From positions 1-64,000 of the forward strand of contig NZ_JAIOZR010000004.1 in assembly GCF_021740465.1 (NCBI RefSeq): a DNA stretch of 64,000 nt, in the 5' to 3' direction. The number at the start of each line of letters is the position of its first letter. Within the stretch, counting starts at the first letter, position 1. Origin of the DNA: Chlorobium sp. (GTDB lineage Bacteria; Bacteroidota; Chlorobiia; Chlorobiales; Chlorobiaceae). Both the position numbers and the translations under genes were made by a program. Positions 1 through 10,075 of the stretch are shown here, piece after piece. Below the pieces are notes generated by a model that was not told the DNA's origin, made no database searches, and was given only the letters and a program-made list of their open reading frames with translations.

Positions 1-10
1 ACATACCATG

Positions 11-24
11 GGGACTCAAGTCCC
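11..24. repeat. Short inverted repeat near window edge
   Basis: A perfect 6-bp inverted repeat (GGGACT/AGTCCC) separated by two bases. It lies in the first 160 bases, where no convincing coding frame was found. It could be a small hairpin at the end of a gene outside the window, or chance. Nothing else in 1-162 could be assigned. Confidence 0.3.
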
Positions 25-162
25 AAGGCCATCTGAAAAAGGGTAAGGTCGTTCATGAGCGTACTGGTTACTGGCTTAGTTGGTTACACCACAATATACG
101 CTTCTGATATCATCACCCACTTGAAACAGCGAGGAGCCTTAATACTATTACAGAAAAATCAA

Positions 163-816
163 TCAATCCTTCAGGCACCGAACGGAAAACCCGATACTTT
201 TATTGACGCTGACCCGCCGAACGGCGTCGTTCCGGCCGGTGAATTCGCGGTTCCACGCCTCGAAATCGCCGGAAGGAGTAGCCGACCAGAAAAAGGCGTC
301 GCGACCGAGAGCGAAAAAGCCCCCCAGGCAGTTCCGGCTGCCCGCAGGCAGGGCACGGAAGCCGCTGCTCCCCTCGTCGCCCGCCGGACTCCCCCACCCC
401 TTCGGGCTCTTCAATGCGCGGCCAGCCGCCGGGTCCTTGCCCAGAAAATCGACAAGCTCCTGCCACTCCCGGTCCGAAGGAATGTGCCACCCCTTGGGAG
501 CAAGCCCTCGCGGATCGGCCAGTGCGTACCAGTTGTAGAGCCTGCCGTACACCCTCCCGTTTTCGCGTTCACCCCCATACCAGCACCAGGCACCCTCCTC
601 TTTCGAGGCCGCATCGTGCCACTCCGCCTCGCTCGCCGCGTGACGCACCGGATCACCATTGCGGTACCGGTCGGTATCGAGATTCCGGCTCATCCAGACC
701 TGCCGCCCGACGGCGACCCTTTCGCTATCAAGACGGGAGGAACAGCCAGAAACACACATTGCAAGGAGCAGCGTAAAAAGAAGTGGCAGGGCGCTGCCTG
801 AACGTATCTGATACAT
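163..816 (-). CDS. FISUMP-domain lipoprotein
   Basis: A 217-residue secreted lipoprotein. The N-terminus has a hydrophobic stretch ending in a lipobox (VSGC, Cys near residue 25), so it should be lipid-anchored after export. The rest matches the Fibrobacter succinogenes major paralogous (FISUMP) domain: the early VWMSRNLDT motif, then GRLYNWYAL, the APKGWHIPSDREWQEL block, and the end motifs FWSAT and GFSVRCLKD. Domain function is unknown; it is common in surface proteins of the Fibrobacteres-Chlorobi-Bacteroidetes group. It is divergent from elbB, with about 120 bases between the two starts that must hold both promoters. Confidence 0.85.
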   Translation of the reverse strand: MYQIRSGSALPLLFTLLLAMCVSGCSSRLDSERVAVGRQVWMSRNLDTDRYRNGDPVRHAASEAEWHDAASKEEGAWCWYGGERENGRVYGRLYNWYALADPRGLAPKGWHIPSDREWQELVDFLGKDPAAGRALKSPKGWGSPAGDEGSSGFRALPAGSRNCLGGFFALGRDAFFWSATPSGDFEAWNREFTGRNDAVRRVSVNKSIGFSVRCLKD

Positions 817-934
817 GGCGGTCGGTCTTTGGTTTTACATTACGGCGAAGGAAACGCGGCATTGGTTTTTCAGCCGCCGGACTTTACCTTTACAGTTACA
901 GAACACCTCTCCACAACACCATCCTCGAAAACCA

Positions 935-1591
935 ATGAAAAAAATCGGCGTCATCCTCTCGGGCTGCGGGTTCCTCGACGGAGCCGAAATACAGGAAGCC
1001 GTGCTGACCCTCCTTGCCATCGAACGGGCCGGAGCCGAAGCGGTCTGCCTGGCCCCCGACATCGTGCAGCACCATGTCGTCAACCATCTTACCGGCGAAA
1101 TCGCGGCCGGCGAAACCCGCAACGTACTTGTCGAATCGGCCCGCATAGCCCGCGGAACCATTACCGACCTCAAGCTGGCGTGCATCGACGAGCTCGACGC
1201 CCTTGTGCTTCCCGGAGGATACGGGGCGGCAAAAAACCTCAGCGATTTCGCCTTCAGGGGCGCCGACTGCAAAGTCAACCCCGACGTCAAGGCCGCCGTG
1301 CAGGCCTGCTTCGTAGCCGGCAAACCGCTCGGCTTCATCTGCATCGCGCCGGTTATAGCCGCAAGGGTGCTGGGCAGCAAAGCCGGCGAGCTCACCATCG
1401 GCAACGACCCAGAAACCGCCCGAACGCTCGAAGCGATGGGCGCGCACCACATCGACTGTCCGGTATGGAACACCGTCGTCAGTTCAGAGGGTGCCATAGT
1501 CAGCACCCCGGCCTGGATGCTCGGCCCCTCGGTTGGCGAAGTCTCCAGAGGTATCGAGAAGCTTGTCGGCGATATCGTCGCCCTACTCTGA
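935..1591 (+). CDS. elbB: ElbB-type isoprenoid biosynthesis glyoxalase
   Basis: A 218-residue DJ-1/PfpI-superfamily protein. It starts with KKIGVILSGCGFLDGAEIQE, the hallmark of ElbB (formerly sigma cross-reacting protein 27A), and has the nucleophile-elbow region GFICIAPVIAA. E. coli ElbB is linked to isoprenoid production and has weak glyoxalase activity; the physiological substrate is uncertain. The frame stays open upstream to 815, but those 40 residues are not family-like, so the ATG at 935 is preferred. The 3' end overlaps the convergent permease gene by 9 bases. Confidence 0.9.
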   Translation: MKKIGVILSGCGFLDGAEIQEAVLTLLAIERAGAEAVCLAPDIVQHHVVNHLTGEIAAGETRNVLVESARIARGTITDLKLACIDELDALVLPGGYGAAKNLSDFAFRGADCKVNPDVKAAVQACFVAGKPLGFICIAPVIAARVLGSKAGELTIGNDPETARTLEAMGAHHIDCPVWNTVVSSEGAIVSTPAWMLGPSVGEVSRGIEKLVGDIVALL

Positions 1592-2485
1592 GCGGAGCCC
1601 CTTGTCGTAAGGCACTCCGAGATCGCGCGGTGCGACGGCCTTGCCCACAAAGCCGGCGAGCACCAGAAGCGTAATCACATAGGGCAGCGACTGCACCAGC
1701 TGAGTCGGCAGAAATCCGCTCTGCAGCCACATCTCGGCAGCCTCGGCGGAAGCGAACATCAGGCTTGCCAGGGCTGCGCCCGCCGGGGTCCATTTGCCGA
1801 TGATCATGGCTGCCAGGGCGATATAACCGCGACCGGCCGACATCCCTTCGGTAAACGAGTGCTGCTGAAAAACGAGAAATGCACCGGCAAGCGCGGCAAG
1901 CGCTCCTGAAACCAAAACGCCGCTGTAGCGCATCCCGCTCACCCCGATGCCCGCGGAATCAGCGGTTTCGGCGCTCTCGCCGACCGCGCGCAATCGCAGA
2001 CCATAAGGGGTACTGAACAGCACGAACTGCCCGGCGACCACCGAAAACACCGCCGCGAGAAAGAGCGGATCCAGAAACACCGATACCGGCTCGACGCCAT
2101 GGATTCTCGGCGAATTCATGGCACTACCGAAAAAAACACTCAGACCGAAACGGGTCGCGCCCATAACCAGAATGTTGATAGCGATGCCGGAGACGATCTG
2201 GTCGGCTCTCATGCTGACGGTCACAAACGCATGCAGAAGAGCCACCACAAGACCCGAAGCGAGAGCACAAAGAACACCCGCCACAGCCGAACCGGTATAG
2301 TACTCCCCCATGGCAGCGCCGAACGCACCGGCAAGCATCATCCCTTCAAGCGCAAGGTTCACCACCCCGCCCCGTTCCGAAAACGATGCACCAACCGAGG
2401 TCAGCACATAGGGTACGGCAATGCGCACGATCTGCTGAAGCATCACAGGAAACTCTATACCCATTGGCAGGAAACCTTCCGACAT
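1583..2485 (-). CDS. ABC transporter permease, nucleoside/sugar (Bmp) type
   Basis: A 300-residue polytopic membrane protein of the BPD_transp_2 family, closest in style to the second permease of BmpA-type nucleoside importers (NupQ/YufQ). Visible family signature: SVGASFSERGGVVNLALEGMM near residues 30-50, then several hydrophobic segments, an internal VRIEVG-free loop region, and LRAVGESAETADSAGIGV (the EAA-like loop). Such permeases normally sit in an operon with a binding protein, an ATPase and a first permease. None is next to it here: ppdK is divergent upstream and elbB convergent downstream. The partners may be elsewhere, or this is an orphan. Confidence 0.85.
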   Translation of the reverse strand: MSEGFLPMGIEFPVMLQQIVRIAVPYVLTSVGASFSERGGVVNLALEGMMLAGAFGAAMGEYYTGSAVAGVLCALASGLVVALLHAFVTVSMRADQIVSGIAINILVMGATRFGLSVFFGSAMNSPRIHGVEPVSVFLDPLFLAAVFSVVAGQFVLFSTPYGLRLRAVGESAETADSAGIGVSGMRYSGVLVSGALAALAGAFLVFQQHSFTEGMSAGRGYIALAAMIIGKWTPAGAALASLMFASAEAAEMWLQSGFLPTQLVQSLPYVITLLVLAGFVGKAVAPRDLGVPYDKGLRSE

Positions 2486-2556
2486 ATCGAAAATTTATTT
2501 GTCGTTTTTTTATATTAACGATTAATTATTTTTTTACGGACAGCTTCGGTCTTGTC

Positions 2557-2570
2557 AGTAAGTGCTTACT
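2557..2570. promoter_or_regulatory. Palindromic operator candidate upstream of ppdK
   Basis: AGTAAG-TG-CTTACT is a perfect 6-bp inverted repeat with a two-base spacer. It lies 54 bases before the ppdK start, in the 138-base divergent region between the permease gene and ppdK. Its shape resembles a dimeric-repressor operator (TetR-like sites often look like this). The regulator is unknown, and binding is inference. Confidence 0.35.
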
Positions 2571-2623
2571 TGCGGTCTGTTGTAATCTCTCTTTTAATAA
2601 AACAAATTCACAACCAGAAATCC

Positions 2624-5374
2624 ATGTCCGAATCAGACAATGCCAAAGCGGCAGGCGGCGCAAAAAAATACCTCTACAGCTTTGCCGGCGGCTCCGCCGA
2701 AGGGGATGCATCCATGAAGAACCTGCTCGGGGGCAAGGGAGCCAATCTGGCGGAAATGGCCAACATCGGCCTCCCGGTTCCTCCCGGCTTCACCATCTCG
2801 ACCGAAGTCTGTACCTGGTATTACGATCACCAGAAAACCTATCCCGAAAATCTCTTCGAACAGGGCATTCCCGATTCGCTCCGCAAGGTTGAAGGGGAGC
2901 TCGGCAAAAAATTCGGCGATCCGGAAAATCCCCTGCTTGTTTCGGTGCGATCGGGCTCCAGAGCCTCGATGCCCGGCATGATGGACACCATTCTGAACCT
3001 CGGCCTCAACTCCGCAACCGTGGAGGGTCTGGCACGCAAATCGGGCAACCCTCGTTTCGCCTGGGACTGCTACCGCCGCTTCGTGCAGATGTACGGCGAC
3101 GTGGTGCTTGAACTGAAGCCGACCGACAAAAAACAGATCGACCCCTTCGAAGCCATTCTCGAAGCCAAAAAGCACGAGCTCGGCATCCAGCTCGACACGG
3201 AGTTCTCCGTGGAGGACCTGAAGGATATCGTCGCGAAATACAAGGCGGCAATCCTTGAAAAAACCGGAAAAACCTTCCCCGAAGATCCCTACGAGCAGCT
3301 CAGGGGCGCCATCGGGGCGGTATTCAACAGCTGGAACAACGAACGCGCGGTCATCTACCGCAAGCTGAACCACATCCCCGGCTACTGGGGCACCGCCTGC
3401 AACGTGCAGGCCATGGTGTTCGGCAACATGGGTCTCGACTGCGGCACCGGCGTCGCCTTCACCCGCGACGCGGCCACCGGCGACGACATTTTCTACGGCG
3501 AGTTCCTCATGAACGCCCAGGGCGAAGATGTGGTGGCCGGCACCAGAACTCCGCTGAAAATCGAACAGCTCAAGGCCGAAAACCCCGATATCTACCAGCA
3601 GCTCGAAGATATCCGCTCGATTCTCGAAAAGCACTACCGCGACATGATGGACATCGAGTTCACCATCGAGAGCAACAAGCTCTTCATGCTGCAGTGCCGT
3701 GTAGGCAAACGCACGGGAGTGGCGGCCATAAAAATCGCCGTCGACATGTTCAACGAAGGGCTCATCAGCGAAAAGGAAGCGATTCTGCGCATCGAACCCG
3801 AACAGCTCAACCAGCTGCTCCGCCCGGTCTTCGACCTCAAGGAAAAACAGCGGGCCATCGGGGAGGGACGCCTTCTGGCAACCGGCCTCAATGCAGGCCC
3901 CGGAGCCGCGACAGGCAAAATCTACTTCAACGCCTCCGACGCAGCAGACGCCAGCAAACGCAACGAGCCGGTCATTCTGGTGCGTATCGAAACCTCCCCC
4001 GAAGACATCAAGGGCATGGCGGTCTCCGAAGGCATTCTTACCGAACGCGGCGGCATGACCTCGCACGCGGCCCTGGTCGCCCGCCAGATGGGCAAGGTGT
4101 GCGTGGCCGGCTGCGGCGCGCTCGCCATCGACTACCAGAAAGGTGAAATGCGCGTCAACGGCAGCGACACGGTGCTGCGCGAAGGCGACTATCTCTCCAT
4201 CGACGGCAGTACCGGAGAGGTTATCGCAGGAAAGGTCTCCACCAAAAACTCGGAGATCATCGAGGTGCTGATCGACAAGACCCTCAAACCCGAAGAGGCT
4301 CCGACCTGGGCAATCTACAACCAGCTCATGGAGTGGGCCGACCGCTACCGCAAACTCAACATCCGCACCAACGCCGACCAGCCCGACCAGGCCGAAACCG
4401 CCATTACCTTCGGAGCCGAAGGCATCGGGCTCTGCCGCACCGAACACATGTTCTTCGGCGGCGAACGGATCGACGCCATGCGCGAGATGATTCTGGCCGA
4501 CAGCATCGAAGGACGCAAAACCGCGCTCGACAAACTGCTCCCCTACCAGCGCGACGACTTTTACGGCCTCTTCAGGGCCATGGGCTCACGGCCGGTCACC
4601 ATCAGGCTCCTCGATCCGCCGCTCCACGAGTTCCTGCCGCACACCGAGAGCGAAATAAGCGAGCTCGCCGGAAAAATCGGCAAGAGCGTCGAAACCGTCA
4701 GGGAGCGCATTTCCGATCTGCACGAGTTCAACCCAATGCTTGGTCTGCGCGGCTGCCGTCTTGGCATCCTGCACCCGGAAATCCCCGTCATGCAGGTGAG
4801 AGCGATCATAGAAGCCGCCTGCCGGCTGAAAAAAGAGGGGCACGAAGTGGTGCCCGAAATCATGGTGCCGCTGGTCTCGACGGTCAAGGAGCTTGAAATC
4901 ACCGCCGAAATTATCCACAAGACCGCAAGAAGCGTCATTGCCGAACAGGGTACCGGCGTCAGATACCTGGTCGGCACCATGATCGAGGTGCCCCGCGCGG
5001 CGGTAACCTCCGCAGAGATCGCCACGGCTGCGGACTTCTTCAGCTATGGCACCAACGACCTCACCCAGATGGGTCTCGGCATGAGCCGCGACGACTCCGG
5101 CCAGTTCCTGCCGGCCTACCAGCAACAGGACATCTTCGCTCGCAACCCGTTTGAATCCATCGACGTCGACGGTGTCGGGCGCCTCATGAGCATGTCGGCA
5201 AAGGAAGGTCGCTCGGTAAAATCTGACCTCAAGCTCGGCATCTGCGGCGAACACGGCGGCGATCCGGAAACCGTGGAGTTCTGCCACAAGACCGGACTGA
5301 ACTACGTCTCCTGCAGCCCATACCGCGTGCCCATCGCAAGGCTTGCCGCAGCAAGAGCCGCGCTGCAGCACTGA
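2624..5374 (+). CDS. ppdK: Pyruvate, phosphate dikinase
   Basis: A 916-residue protein, a normal length for PPDK. It interconverts pyruvate + ATP + Pi and phosphoenolpyruvate + AMP + PPi; in a reverse-TCA autotroph this feeds gluconeogenesis from pyruvate. Domains in order: nucleotide-binding domain ([20 protein letters not shown] near residue 30), swivelling phosphohistidine domain with [13 protein letters not shown] (His481), and PEP/pyruvate-binding barrel with the catalytic-Cys motif [10 protein letters not shown] (Cys874). The frame is open upstream to 2552, but the ATG at 2624 matches the family start. A hairpin terminator follows the stop. Confidence 0.97.
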   Translation: MSESDNAKAAGGAKKYLYSFAGGSAEGDASMKNLLGGKGANLAEMANIGLPVPPGFTISTEVCTWYYDHQKTYPENLFEQGIPDSLRKVEGELGKKFGDPENPLLVSVRSGSRASMPGMMDTILNLGLNSATVEGLARKSGNPRFAWDCYRRFVQMYGDVVLELKPTDKKQIDPFEAILEAKKHELGIQLDTEFSVEDLKDIVAKYKAAILEKTGKTFPEDPYEQLRGAIGAVFNSWNNERAVIYRKLNHIPGYWGTACNVQAMVFGNMGLDCGTGVAFTRDAATGDDIFYGEFLMNAQGEDVVAGTRTPLKIEQLKAENPDIYQQLEDIRSILEKHYRDMMDIEFTIESNKLFMLQCRVGKRTGVAAIKIAVDMFNEGLISEKEAILRIEPEQLNQLLRPVFDLKEKQRAIGEGRLLATGLNAGPGAATGKIYFNASDAADASKRNEPVILVRIETSPEDIKGMAVSEGILTERGGMTSHAALVARQMGKVCVAGCGALAIDYQKGEMRVNGSDTVLREGDYLSIDGSTGEVIAGKVSTKNSEIIEVLIDKTLKPEEAPTWAIYNQLMEWADRYRKLNIRTNADQPDQAETAITFGAEGIGLCRTEHMFFGGERIDAMREMILADSIEGRKTALDKLLPYQRDDFYGLFRAMGSRPVTIRLLDPPLHEFLPHTESEISELAGKIGKSVETVRERISDLHEFNPMLGLRGCRLGILHPEIPVMQVRAIIEAACRLKKEGHEVVPEIMVPLVSTVKELEITAEIIHKTARSVIAEQGTGVRYLVGTMIEVPRAAVTSAEIATAADFFSYGTNDLTQMGLGMSRDDSGQFLPAYQQQDIFARNPFESIDVDGVGRLMSMSAKEGRSVKSDLKLGICGEHGGDPETVEFCHKTGLNYVSCSPYRVPIARLAAARAALQH

Positions 5375-5398
5375 ATGATACCTGCAGCGTGCAGATAA

Positions 5399-5436
5399 AA
5401 CAGAGAAGGCGGCCTTTCGAGCCCTCCTTCTCTGTT
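5399..5436 (+). terminator. Hairpin terminator after ppdK
   Basis: An 11-bp perfect stem (AACAGAGAAGG / CCTTCTCTGTT) with a 16-base loop, 25 bases after the ppdK stop. No T-tract follows, so it may act as an mRNA 3' stabiliser or a non-canonical terminator. It also lies downstream of the convergent HiPIP-like gene and could serve both. Confidence 0.6.
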
Positions 5437-5481
5437 ACCGGATGAAACCTGCGGGGGGTGCCCCCGGCATCCTTACTACCG

Positions 5482-5636
5482 TCAGTCCTTCTTCTTGAAA
5501 AACATGCAGCCGCCCCGGCAAGCACCTCCTTGCCGTTGCAATGTCCTTCGGCCGCGTTGTCAGGTTTCACCACATAGCTCTGGCACTCCCGGCACTGCTT
5601 GCCTTTTTCCGCCTGGTTCTGATATATGAAGTCCAT
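5482..5636 (-). pseudogene. HiPIP-like small iron-sulfur protein, frameshifted
   Basis: Reading from the ATG at 5636 gives KQCRECQSYVVKPDNAAEGHC, and then the frame is lost in a run of four C (plus strand 5513-5516). Adding one base in that run yields a 51-residue protein ending GGGCMFFKKKD with a stop at 5482-5484. The cysteine spacing then becomes C-x2-C-x14-C-x10-C, as in high-potential iron-sulfur proteins, which carry one electron via a 4Fe-4S cluster. Classical HiPIPs have a Tat signal; none is visible here. A sequencing error in the homopolymer is as likely as a true mutation. Without the shift, the frame runs on into antisense ppdK sequence. Confidence 0.55.
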
Positions 5637-5871
5637 GGTTATTCATGTTTTCAGGTAATATGTTCATAGCTATTGGATTGTTAACGCCGGTTAACACCGG
5701 CTGCCGGGAATGTAGATATCAAGACGGGTTTTCGAAAATTCTTACCGTCGGAGAAACATTGCTTTCAGAGGCTGCGACCGGTGAAACTTGGGCTTCCCGA
5801 ACAGGGAATTAGCCGCCAAATCACTATAATGAGGTACACTCATTTTTTTTTTGTTAGAAGCGCCTTACACC

Positions 5872-8727
5872 ATGCAATTCAGCCATATCAGCATCAGAGG
5901 AGCACGTGTCCACAACCTGAAGAATATTTCTCTCGATATCCCGCGCAACCGTTTTGTCGTCATTACCGGCATATCCGGATCTGGAAAATCGAGCCTTGCC
6001 TTCGATACCATCTTCGCGGAAGGCCAGAGACGTTTCATGGAAACGCTCTCTCCCTATGCACGACAGTATATCGGCAACATCGAACGGCCCGACGTAGATT
6101 TCATCGAAGGGCTCTCTCCGGTCATCGCCATTGACCAGAAAAGCACCAGCCGCTCGCCCCGTTCGACGGTGGGCACCATTACGGAAATCCACGACTTCAT
6201 CCGCCTGCTCTATGCGAAAGCTGGCCGCCGCTACGATCCCGTAACGGGTCGGATGCTGCAGAAGCAGTCGCCCGAAGGTATCGTCGAGACCATTCTGGGA
6301 CTTCCCGAAGGCACAAAAGTACAGATACTCTCACCGCTCGTCACCGGACGCAAGGGACACTACCGAGAGCTCTTCGAGCGGCTGCTGCTCAAGGGATTTC
6401 TGCGCGTGCGCATCGACGGCCGCGAACAGGAGATGGAAAAAAACATGCAGATCGAACGCTACAGAAACCACGACATCGAGCTGGTGGTCGACCGTCTCGC
6501 TATCGGCCCCGAAAGCGCCGACCGGTTAAAACATGCTGTGGAACTCGCCATTGGCATGTCGGAACACCGCTCTTCGGTCATCTGCGCTCCGCTTGGTGAC
6601 GAGCTGAAGGAGATGTTTTTCAGCACGCACTACGCCTACTCCGACGGTTCCGTGCCGCTCGATACCCTCGCCCCGAACCAGTTCAGCTTCAACTCGCCTT
6701 ACGGGGCCTGTCCGGAGTGCAACGGCCTTGGCGAGCTCATGCAGCTCTCCGGAGAGCTCATGATTCCCGACCATTCGCTATCGCTCAACCAGGGGGGCAT
6801 CGAACCATTTGGCAAACCCGGCAAGCGCAACCTCTGGCAAATCATCAAGGCCATAGCAAAACACTACCGTTTCACGCTCGACACGCCCCTTGGCGACATC
6901 CCCCGCGAAGCGATCGACACTCTGCTTCTCGGATCCGGCAGCCGGACCTTCGAGGTCACCTATGCATACGCCGGCAAGGAGCACAGCTATCCGCAGATCT
7001 TCCAGGGTGCCCTGCCCTACGTCGAGGAGCTGCGCCGGAACAGCAGCTCCTCGAGAATGCGTGAATGGGCCGAAAGCTTCATGGTGCACCAGCCCTGCCC
7101 GGTCTGCAAAGGCGCCCGTCTGCGCAAGGAAAGCCTCGGAGTGAAGGTCAACGGCCTCAACATCGCTGAAGCCGAATCGCTTCCGCTTCCCGATGCGCTC
7201 GAATTTTTCAGGGAGCTTCCGTCCGTCCTCACCGACCGCGAGCGGCTTGTAGCCACACCGGTGCTGCACGAAATCACCAAACGGCTCGAATTTCTGCTCG
7301 ACGTAGGTCTCAGCTATCTCACACTTGCACGCAACGCACGCACACTCTCGGGCGGCGAAGCGCAGCGCATCCGCCTTGCCTCGCAACTCGGCTCGCGCCT
7401 CAGCGGAGTACTCTACGTGCTCGATGAGCCGAGCATCGGTCTGCACCAGCGCGACAACCACAAACTCATCGCCTCGTTGCAGCAGCTCCGAGACATCGGC
7501 AACACGGTGCTCGTTGTCGAACACGACAAGGACACCATGCTCATGGCCGACGAGATCATCGACCTTGGTCCCGGAGCCGGAGAGTATGGCGGAGAGATCG
7601 TGGCCAAAGGCACAGCCTCACAACTCGGCGAGGACTCGCTTACCGCAGCATACCTCACCGGCAGGAAAACCGTTTTCTTCGAACCTGAAACGAAAGAGAA
7701 AACAGGGGTGCAGCAGTACATAACCATCAGGGGGTGCCAAGGCAACAACCTCAGGAACATAGACGTCCGCCTGCCGCTCGGCTCGCTTATCAGCATTACC
7801 GGAGTGAGCGGCTCCGGCAAATCGACGCTCGTCAACGAAACCCTTTACCCGGTGCTCGCCCGTCACTTCTACCGCTCCAAGCTCATCAGCCAGCCCTGCT
7901 CGGGAGTCGAAGGCATAGAGCTGATCGACAAGGTGGTCAACGTCGACCAGACATCGATCGGCCGCACACCGCGCTCCAATCCCGCAACCTACACCGGAGC
8001 CTTCACCTTCATCCGCGACTTCTTCACCCGGCTGCCCGAAGCGCAGATCCGCGGCTACAAGGCGGGACGCTTCAGCTTCAACGTCAAGGGGGGGAGGTGC
8101 GAGGCATGCCAGGGCGCTGGCACCATGAAAATCGAAATGAACTTCCTGCCGGACGTTTATGTCCCTTGCGAAAACTGCAAGGGACAGCGCTACAACCGCG
8201 AGACCCTCCAGGTGAAATACAAGGGGAAATCCATCGCCGATGTGCTTGAAATGCCTATCGAGGAGGCATCCGGATTTTTCGAGGACTTCCCGCGCATCCG
8301 CCGCATCCTCTCAACAATGGAAAGCGTCGGGCTCGGCTATCTCAAGCTTGGCCAGTCCTCCCCGCTGCTCTCGGGCGGCGAAGCGCAGCGCATCAAGCTA
8401 TCGGCCGAACTGGCCAAAATCCAGACCGGCAAAACCCTCTACATTCTCGATGAACCCACCACCGGCCTGCACTTCCAGGACATCCAGCACCTGCTTGAAG
8501 TGCTGCGCAAACTGGTCGACAAGGGCAACACGGTCATCATCATCGAGCACAACCTCGACATCATCAAAAACAGCGACTGGGTCATCGACCTCGGCCCCGA
8601 AGGGGGCAGCGGCGGCGGCCGGCTCATCGCCGAAGGAACCCCCGCAGAGATCGCAGGAATGGAGCACTCCCATACCGGACGCTTCCTGAAAATCGAGATG
8701 CAAAGCCATGAAAACAGCAGCCTCTGA
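5872..8727 (+). CDS. uvrA: UvrABC excision nuclease subunit A
   Basis: A 951-residue DNA damage-recognition ATPase of nucleotide excision repair. It dimerises and loads UvrB, which is also in this window at 33-35 kb. There are two ABC ATPase modules: Walker [10 protein letters not shown] near residue 33 and GVSGSGKST near 644, and two LSGGEAQRI signatures. Zinc sites: CPECNG (Cys280) paired with CPVCKG, and CEACQG paired with CENCKG. The ATG at 5872 ([10 protein letters not shown]) is chosen over 5851 because it matches the usual UvrA start. The 3' end overlaps the next gene by 20 bases. Confidence 0.97.
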   Translation: MQFSHISIRGARVHNLKNISLDIPRNRFVVITGISGSGKSSLAFDTIFAEGQRRFMETLSPYARQYIGNIERPDVDFIEGLSPVIAIDQKSTSRSPRSTVGTITEIHDFIRLLYAKAGRRYDPVTGRMLQKQSPEGIVETILGLPEGTKVQILSPLVTGRKGHYRELFERLLLKGFLRVRIDGREQEMEKNMQIERYRNHDIELVVDRLAIGPESADRLKHAVELAIGMSEHRSSVICAPLGDELKEMFFSTHYAYSDGSVPLDTLAPNQFSFNSPYGACPECNGLGELMQLSGELMIPDHSLSLNQGGIEPFGKPGKRNLWQIIKAIAKHYRFTLDTPLGDIPREAIDTLLLGSGSRTFEVTYAYAGKEHSYPQIFQGALPYVEELRRNSSSSRMREWAESFMVHQPCPVCKGARLRKESLGVKVNGLNIAEAESLPLPDALEFFRELPSVLTDRERLVATPVLHEITKRLEFLLDVGLSYLTLARNARTLSGGEAQRIRLASQLGSRLSGVLYVLDEPSIGLHQRDNHKLIASLQQLRDIGNTVLVVEHDKDTMLMADEIIDLGPGAGEYGGEIVAKGTASQLGEDSLTAAYLTGRKTVFFEPETKEKTGVQQYITIRGCQGNNLRNIDVRLPLGSLISITGVSGSGKSTLVNETLYPVLARHFYRSKLISQPCSGVEGIELIDKVVNVDQTSIGRTPRSNPATYTGAFTFIRDFFTRLPEAQIRGYKAGRFSFNVKGGRCEACQGAGTMKIEMNFLPDVYVPCENCKGQRYNRETLQVKYKGKSIADVLEMPIEEASGFFEDFPRIRRILSTMESVGLGYLKLGQSSPLLSGGEAQRIKLSAELAKIQTGKTLYILDEPTTGLHFQDIQHLLEVLRKLVDKGNTVIIIEHNLDIIKNSDWVIDLGPEGGSGGGRLIAEGTPAEIAGMEHSHTGRFLKIEMQSHENSSL

Positions 8728-9427
8728 ACCCACACGTCCGGCACACCCCGCGTCATGCCAGATATGCGGAACCATGCACCACCCGAAGCTTCGCCGGGCC
8801 TTCGCCGTGAGACCGGCAATCTCCGAACTGATCCGTCAGGAAACCGGTTCGTGGGATGAAAACGGGTGGATATGCCTCGACGACCTGCAGATGTACCAGC
8901 ACCGCTACATCCAGAAGCTGCTCGAGGCAGAAAAGGGCGAGCTCTCGCAGCTCGACCACGACGTGCTCAAGGCAATGAAGGAGCAGGAGGTGCTCTCCAA
9001 AAATCCCGATATCGATTTCGATGCCGAACTCACCTTCGGCCAGAGGTTGGCCGACAGAATCGCCACGTTCGGCGGAAGCTGGCACTTCATCATCATCTTC
9101 GGGCTCTTCCTTTTCATCTGGATGGGCCTTAATTCATGGCTGCTCATCGCCCGGCCGTTCGATCCCTATCCCTTCATTCTGCTCAACCTCGTGCTCTCCT
9201 CGCTGGCCGCCATCCAGGCGCCGCTCATCATGATGAGCCAGAACCGGCAGGAAGCACGCGACCGCGCCAGGGAAATCCATGACTATCAGGTAAACCTCAA
9301 GGCCGAGCTTGAAATCCGTCAGCTCCACCAGAAAATAGACCATCTTCTCTCCCGCCAGTGGGAACGGCTCGTCGAAATTCAGGAGATCCAGATGGAGCTT
9401 ATCAACGACATCCGGAACCGGAAATAG
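8708..9427 (+). CDS. DUF1003 membrane protein
   Basis: A 239-residue protein with a DUF1003 core: [19 protein letters not shown] before the first membrane segment, WMGLNSW, then a second hydrophobic segment through [23 protein letters not shown]. The C-terminal 60 residues are charged and likely coiled coil. A CxxC pair (CQIC, near residue 17) may bind metal. Function is unknown. It starts inside the last 20 bases of uvrA, so it is probably co-transcribed and translationally coupled; whether it is linked to DNA repair is not shown. Confidence 0.88.
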   Translation: MKTAASEPTRPAHPASCQICGTMHHPKLRRAFAVRPAISELIRQETGSWDENGWICLDDLQMYQHRYIQKLLEAEKGELSQLDHDVLKAMKEQEVLSKNPDIDFDAELTFGQRLADRIATFGGSWHFIIIFGLFLFIWMGLNSWLLIARPFDPYPFILLNLVLSSLAAIQAPLIMMSQNRQEARDRAREIHDYQVNLKAELEIRQLHQKIDHLLSRQWERLVEIQEIQMELINDIRNRK

Positions 9428-9442
9428 CCTAAGACTCCCTGG

Positions 9443-10027
9443 TTACAGCTTGACCATGGGCAGCGGGCTTAAGGGATGCGACCTGAGGCGCTCAAGGGCA
9501 AGCACAAGCAGCTTTTTATGGAATCCGGCATTCGGATAAGCGTCAAGAACCTCCGCAACGAAATCGTCCGGCAGCCGGAATTTGATCAATCCTGCCGACA
9601 TATCGATCCAGTCAGCCTTTCTGAACGGTTCCACCAGCCATGAAGTGTTCTGAGGGTTCTGCTTGACCTTGGTGAGCTTGTGATGCTCGGCGATCATGGC
9701 AGCGATCTCCTCCTGCCATTCGTTTTTGCCGATACGTTCAAGATAATCCAGGGCAAGCTTTCCGGAAGGTACCAGGTAATCAAAGGTGTGGGCGGTCCAG
9801 ATACCGAGATCGTGAAAAACCGCAGCAACAGCGATCTTTTGCTCCAGTTCCGGCCGGCTCCCGGCAAGCGCGAAACAGAAGTTGAACACACGGAGGCAGT
9901 GGTTGCGATAGGCCTCATAATCCTCACCGAGAGCATCCCGCCATAATGCCATCAATTCGTCGGGCATCCGCGATTCAAGAATGAATGCCGGGGCGATCTT
10001 GCCGGACCCGGGATGTTTTTTTCTCAC
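9443..10027 (-). CDS. HD-domain phosphohydrolase family protein
   Basis: A 194-residue protein with an HD-superfamily metal site: the histidine of YRNHCLRVFNF, then AAVFHDLGIWTAH (His-Asp), and IAEHHKLTK. HD proteins hydrolyse phosphate esters, often of nucleotides; the substrate here is unknown. An internal ATG at 9967 (MPDELMALW) is a possible shorter start. It is convergent with the DUF1003 gene (15-base gap) and on the same strand as pfkA, 35 bases downstream of it, so it may be read from the pfkA promoter. Confidence 0.8.
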   Translation of the reverse strand: MRKKHPGSGKIAPAFILESRMPDELMALWRDALGEDYEAYRNHCLRVFNFCFALAGSRPELEQKIAVAAVFHDLGIWTAHTFDYLVPSGKLALDYLERIGKNEWQEEIAAMIAEHHKLTKVKQNPQNTSWLVEPFRKADWIDMSAGLIKFRLPDDFVAEVLDAYPNAGFHKKLLVLALERLRSHPLSPLPMVKL

Positions 10028-10060
10028 GACCTTTCAATTACTGTGGTGGACACCCAGGCA

Positions 10061-10075
10061 GCTCAAATATTGAGC
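10061..10075. repeat. Palindrome over the pfkA stop codon
   Basis: GCTCAA-ATA-TTGAGC is a 6-bp inverted repeat with a three-base centre that includes the pfkA stop codon. It could form a small RNA hairpin at the pfkA-HD gene junction. No T-run follows, so terminator function is doubtful. Confidence 0.3.

Noticed and set aside
2633-4447. Long open frame (about 600 codons) antisense to ppdK
   Set aside because: It mirrors a clear PPDK gene, has no recognisable motif, and is typical of antisense frames in GC-rich coding DNA.
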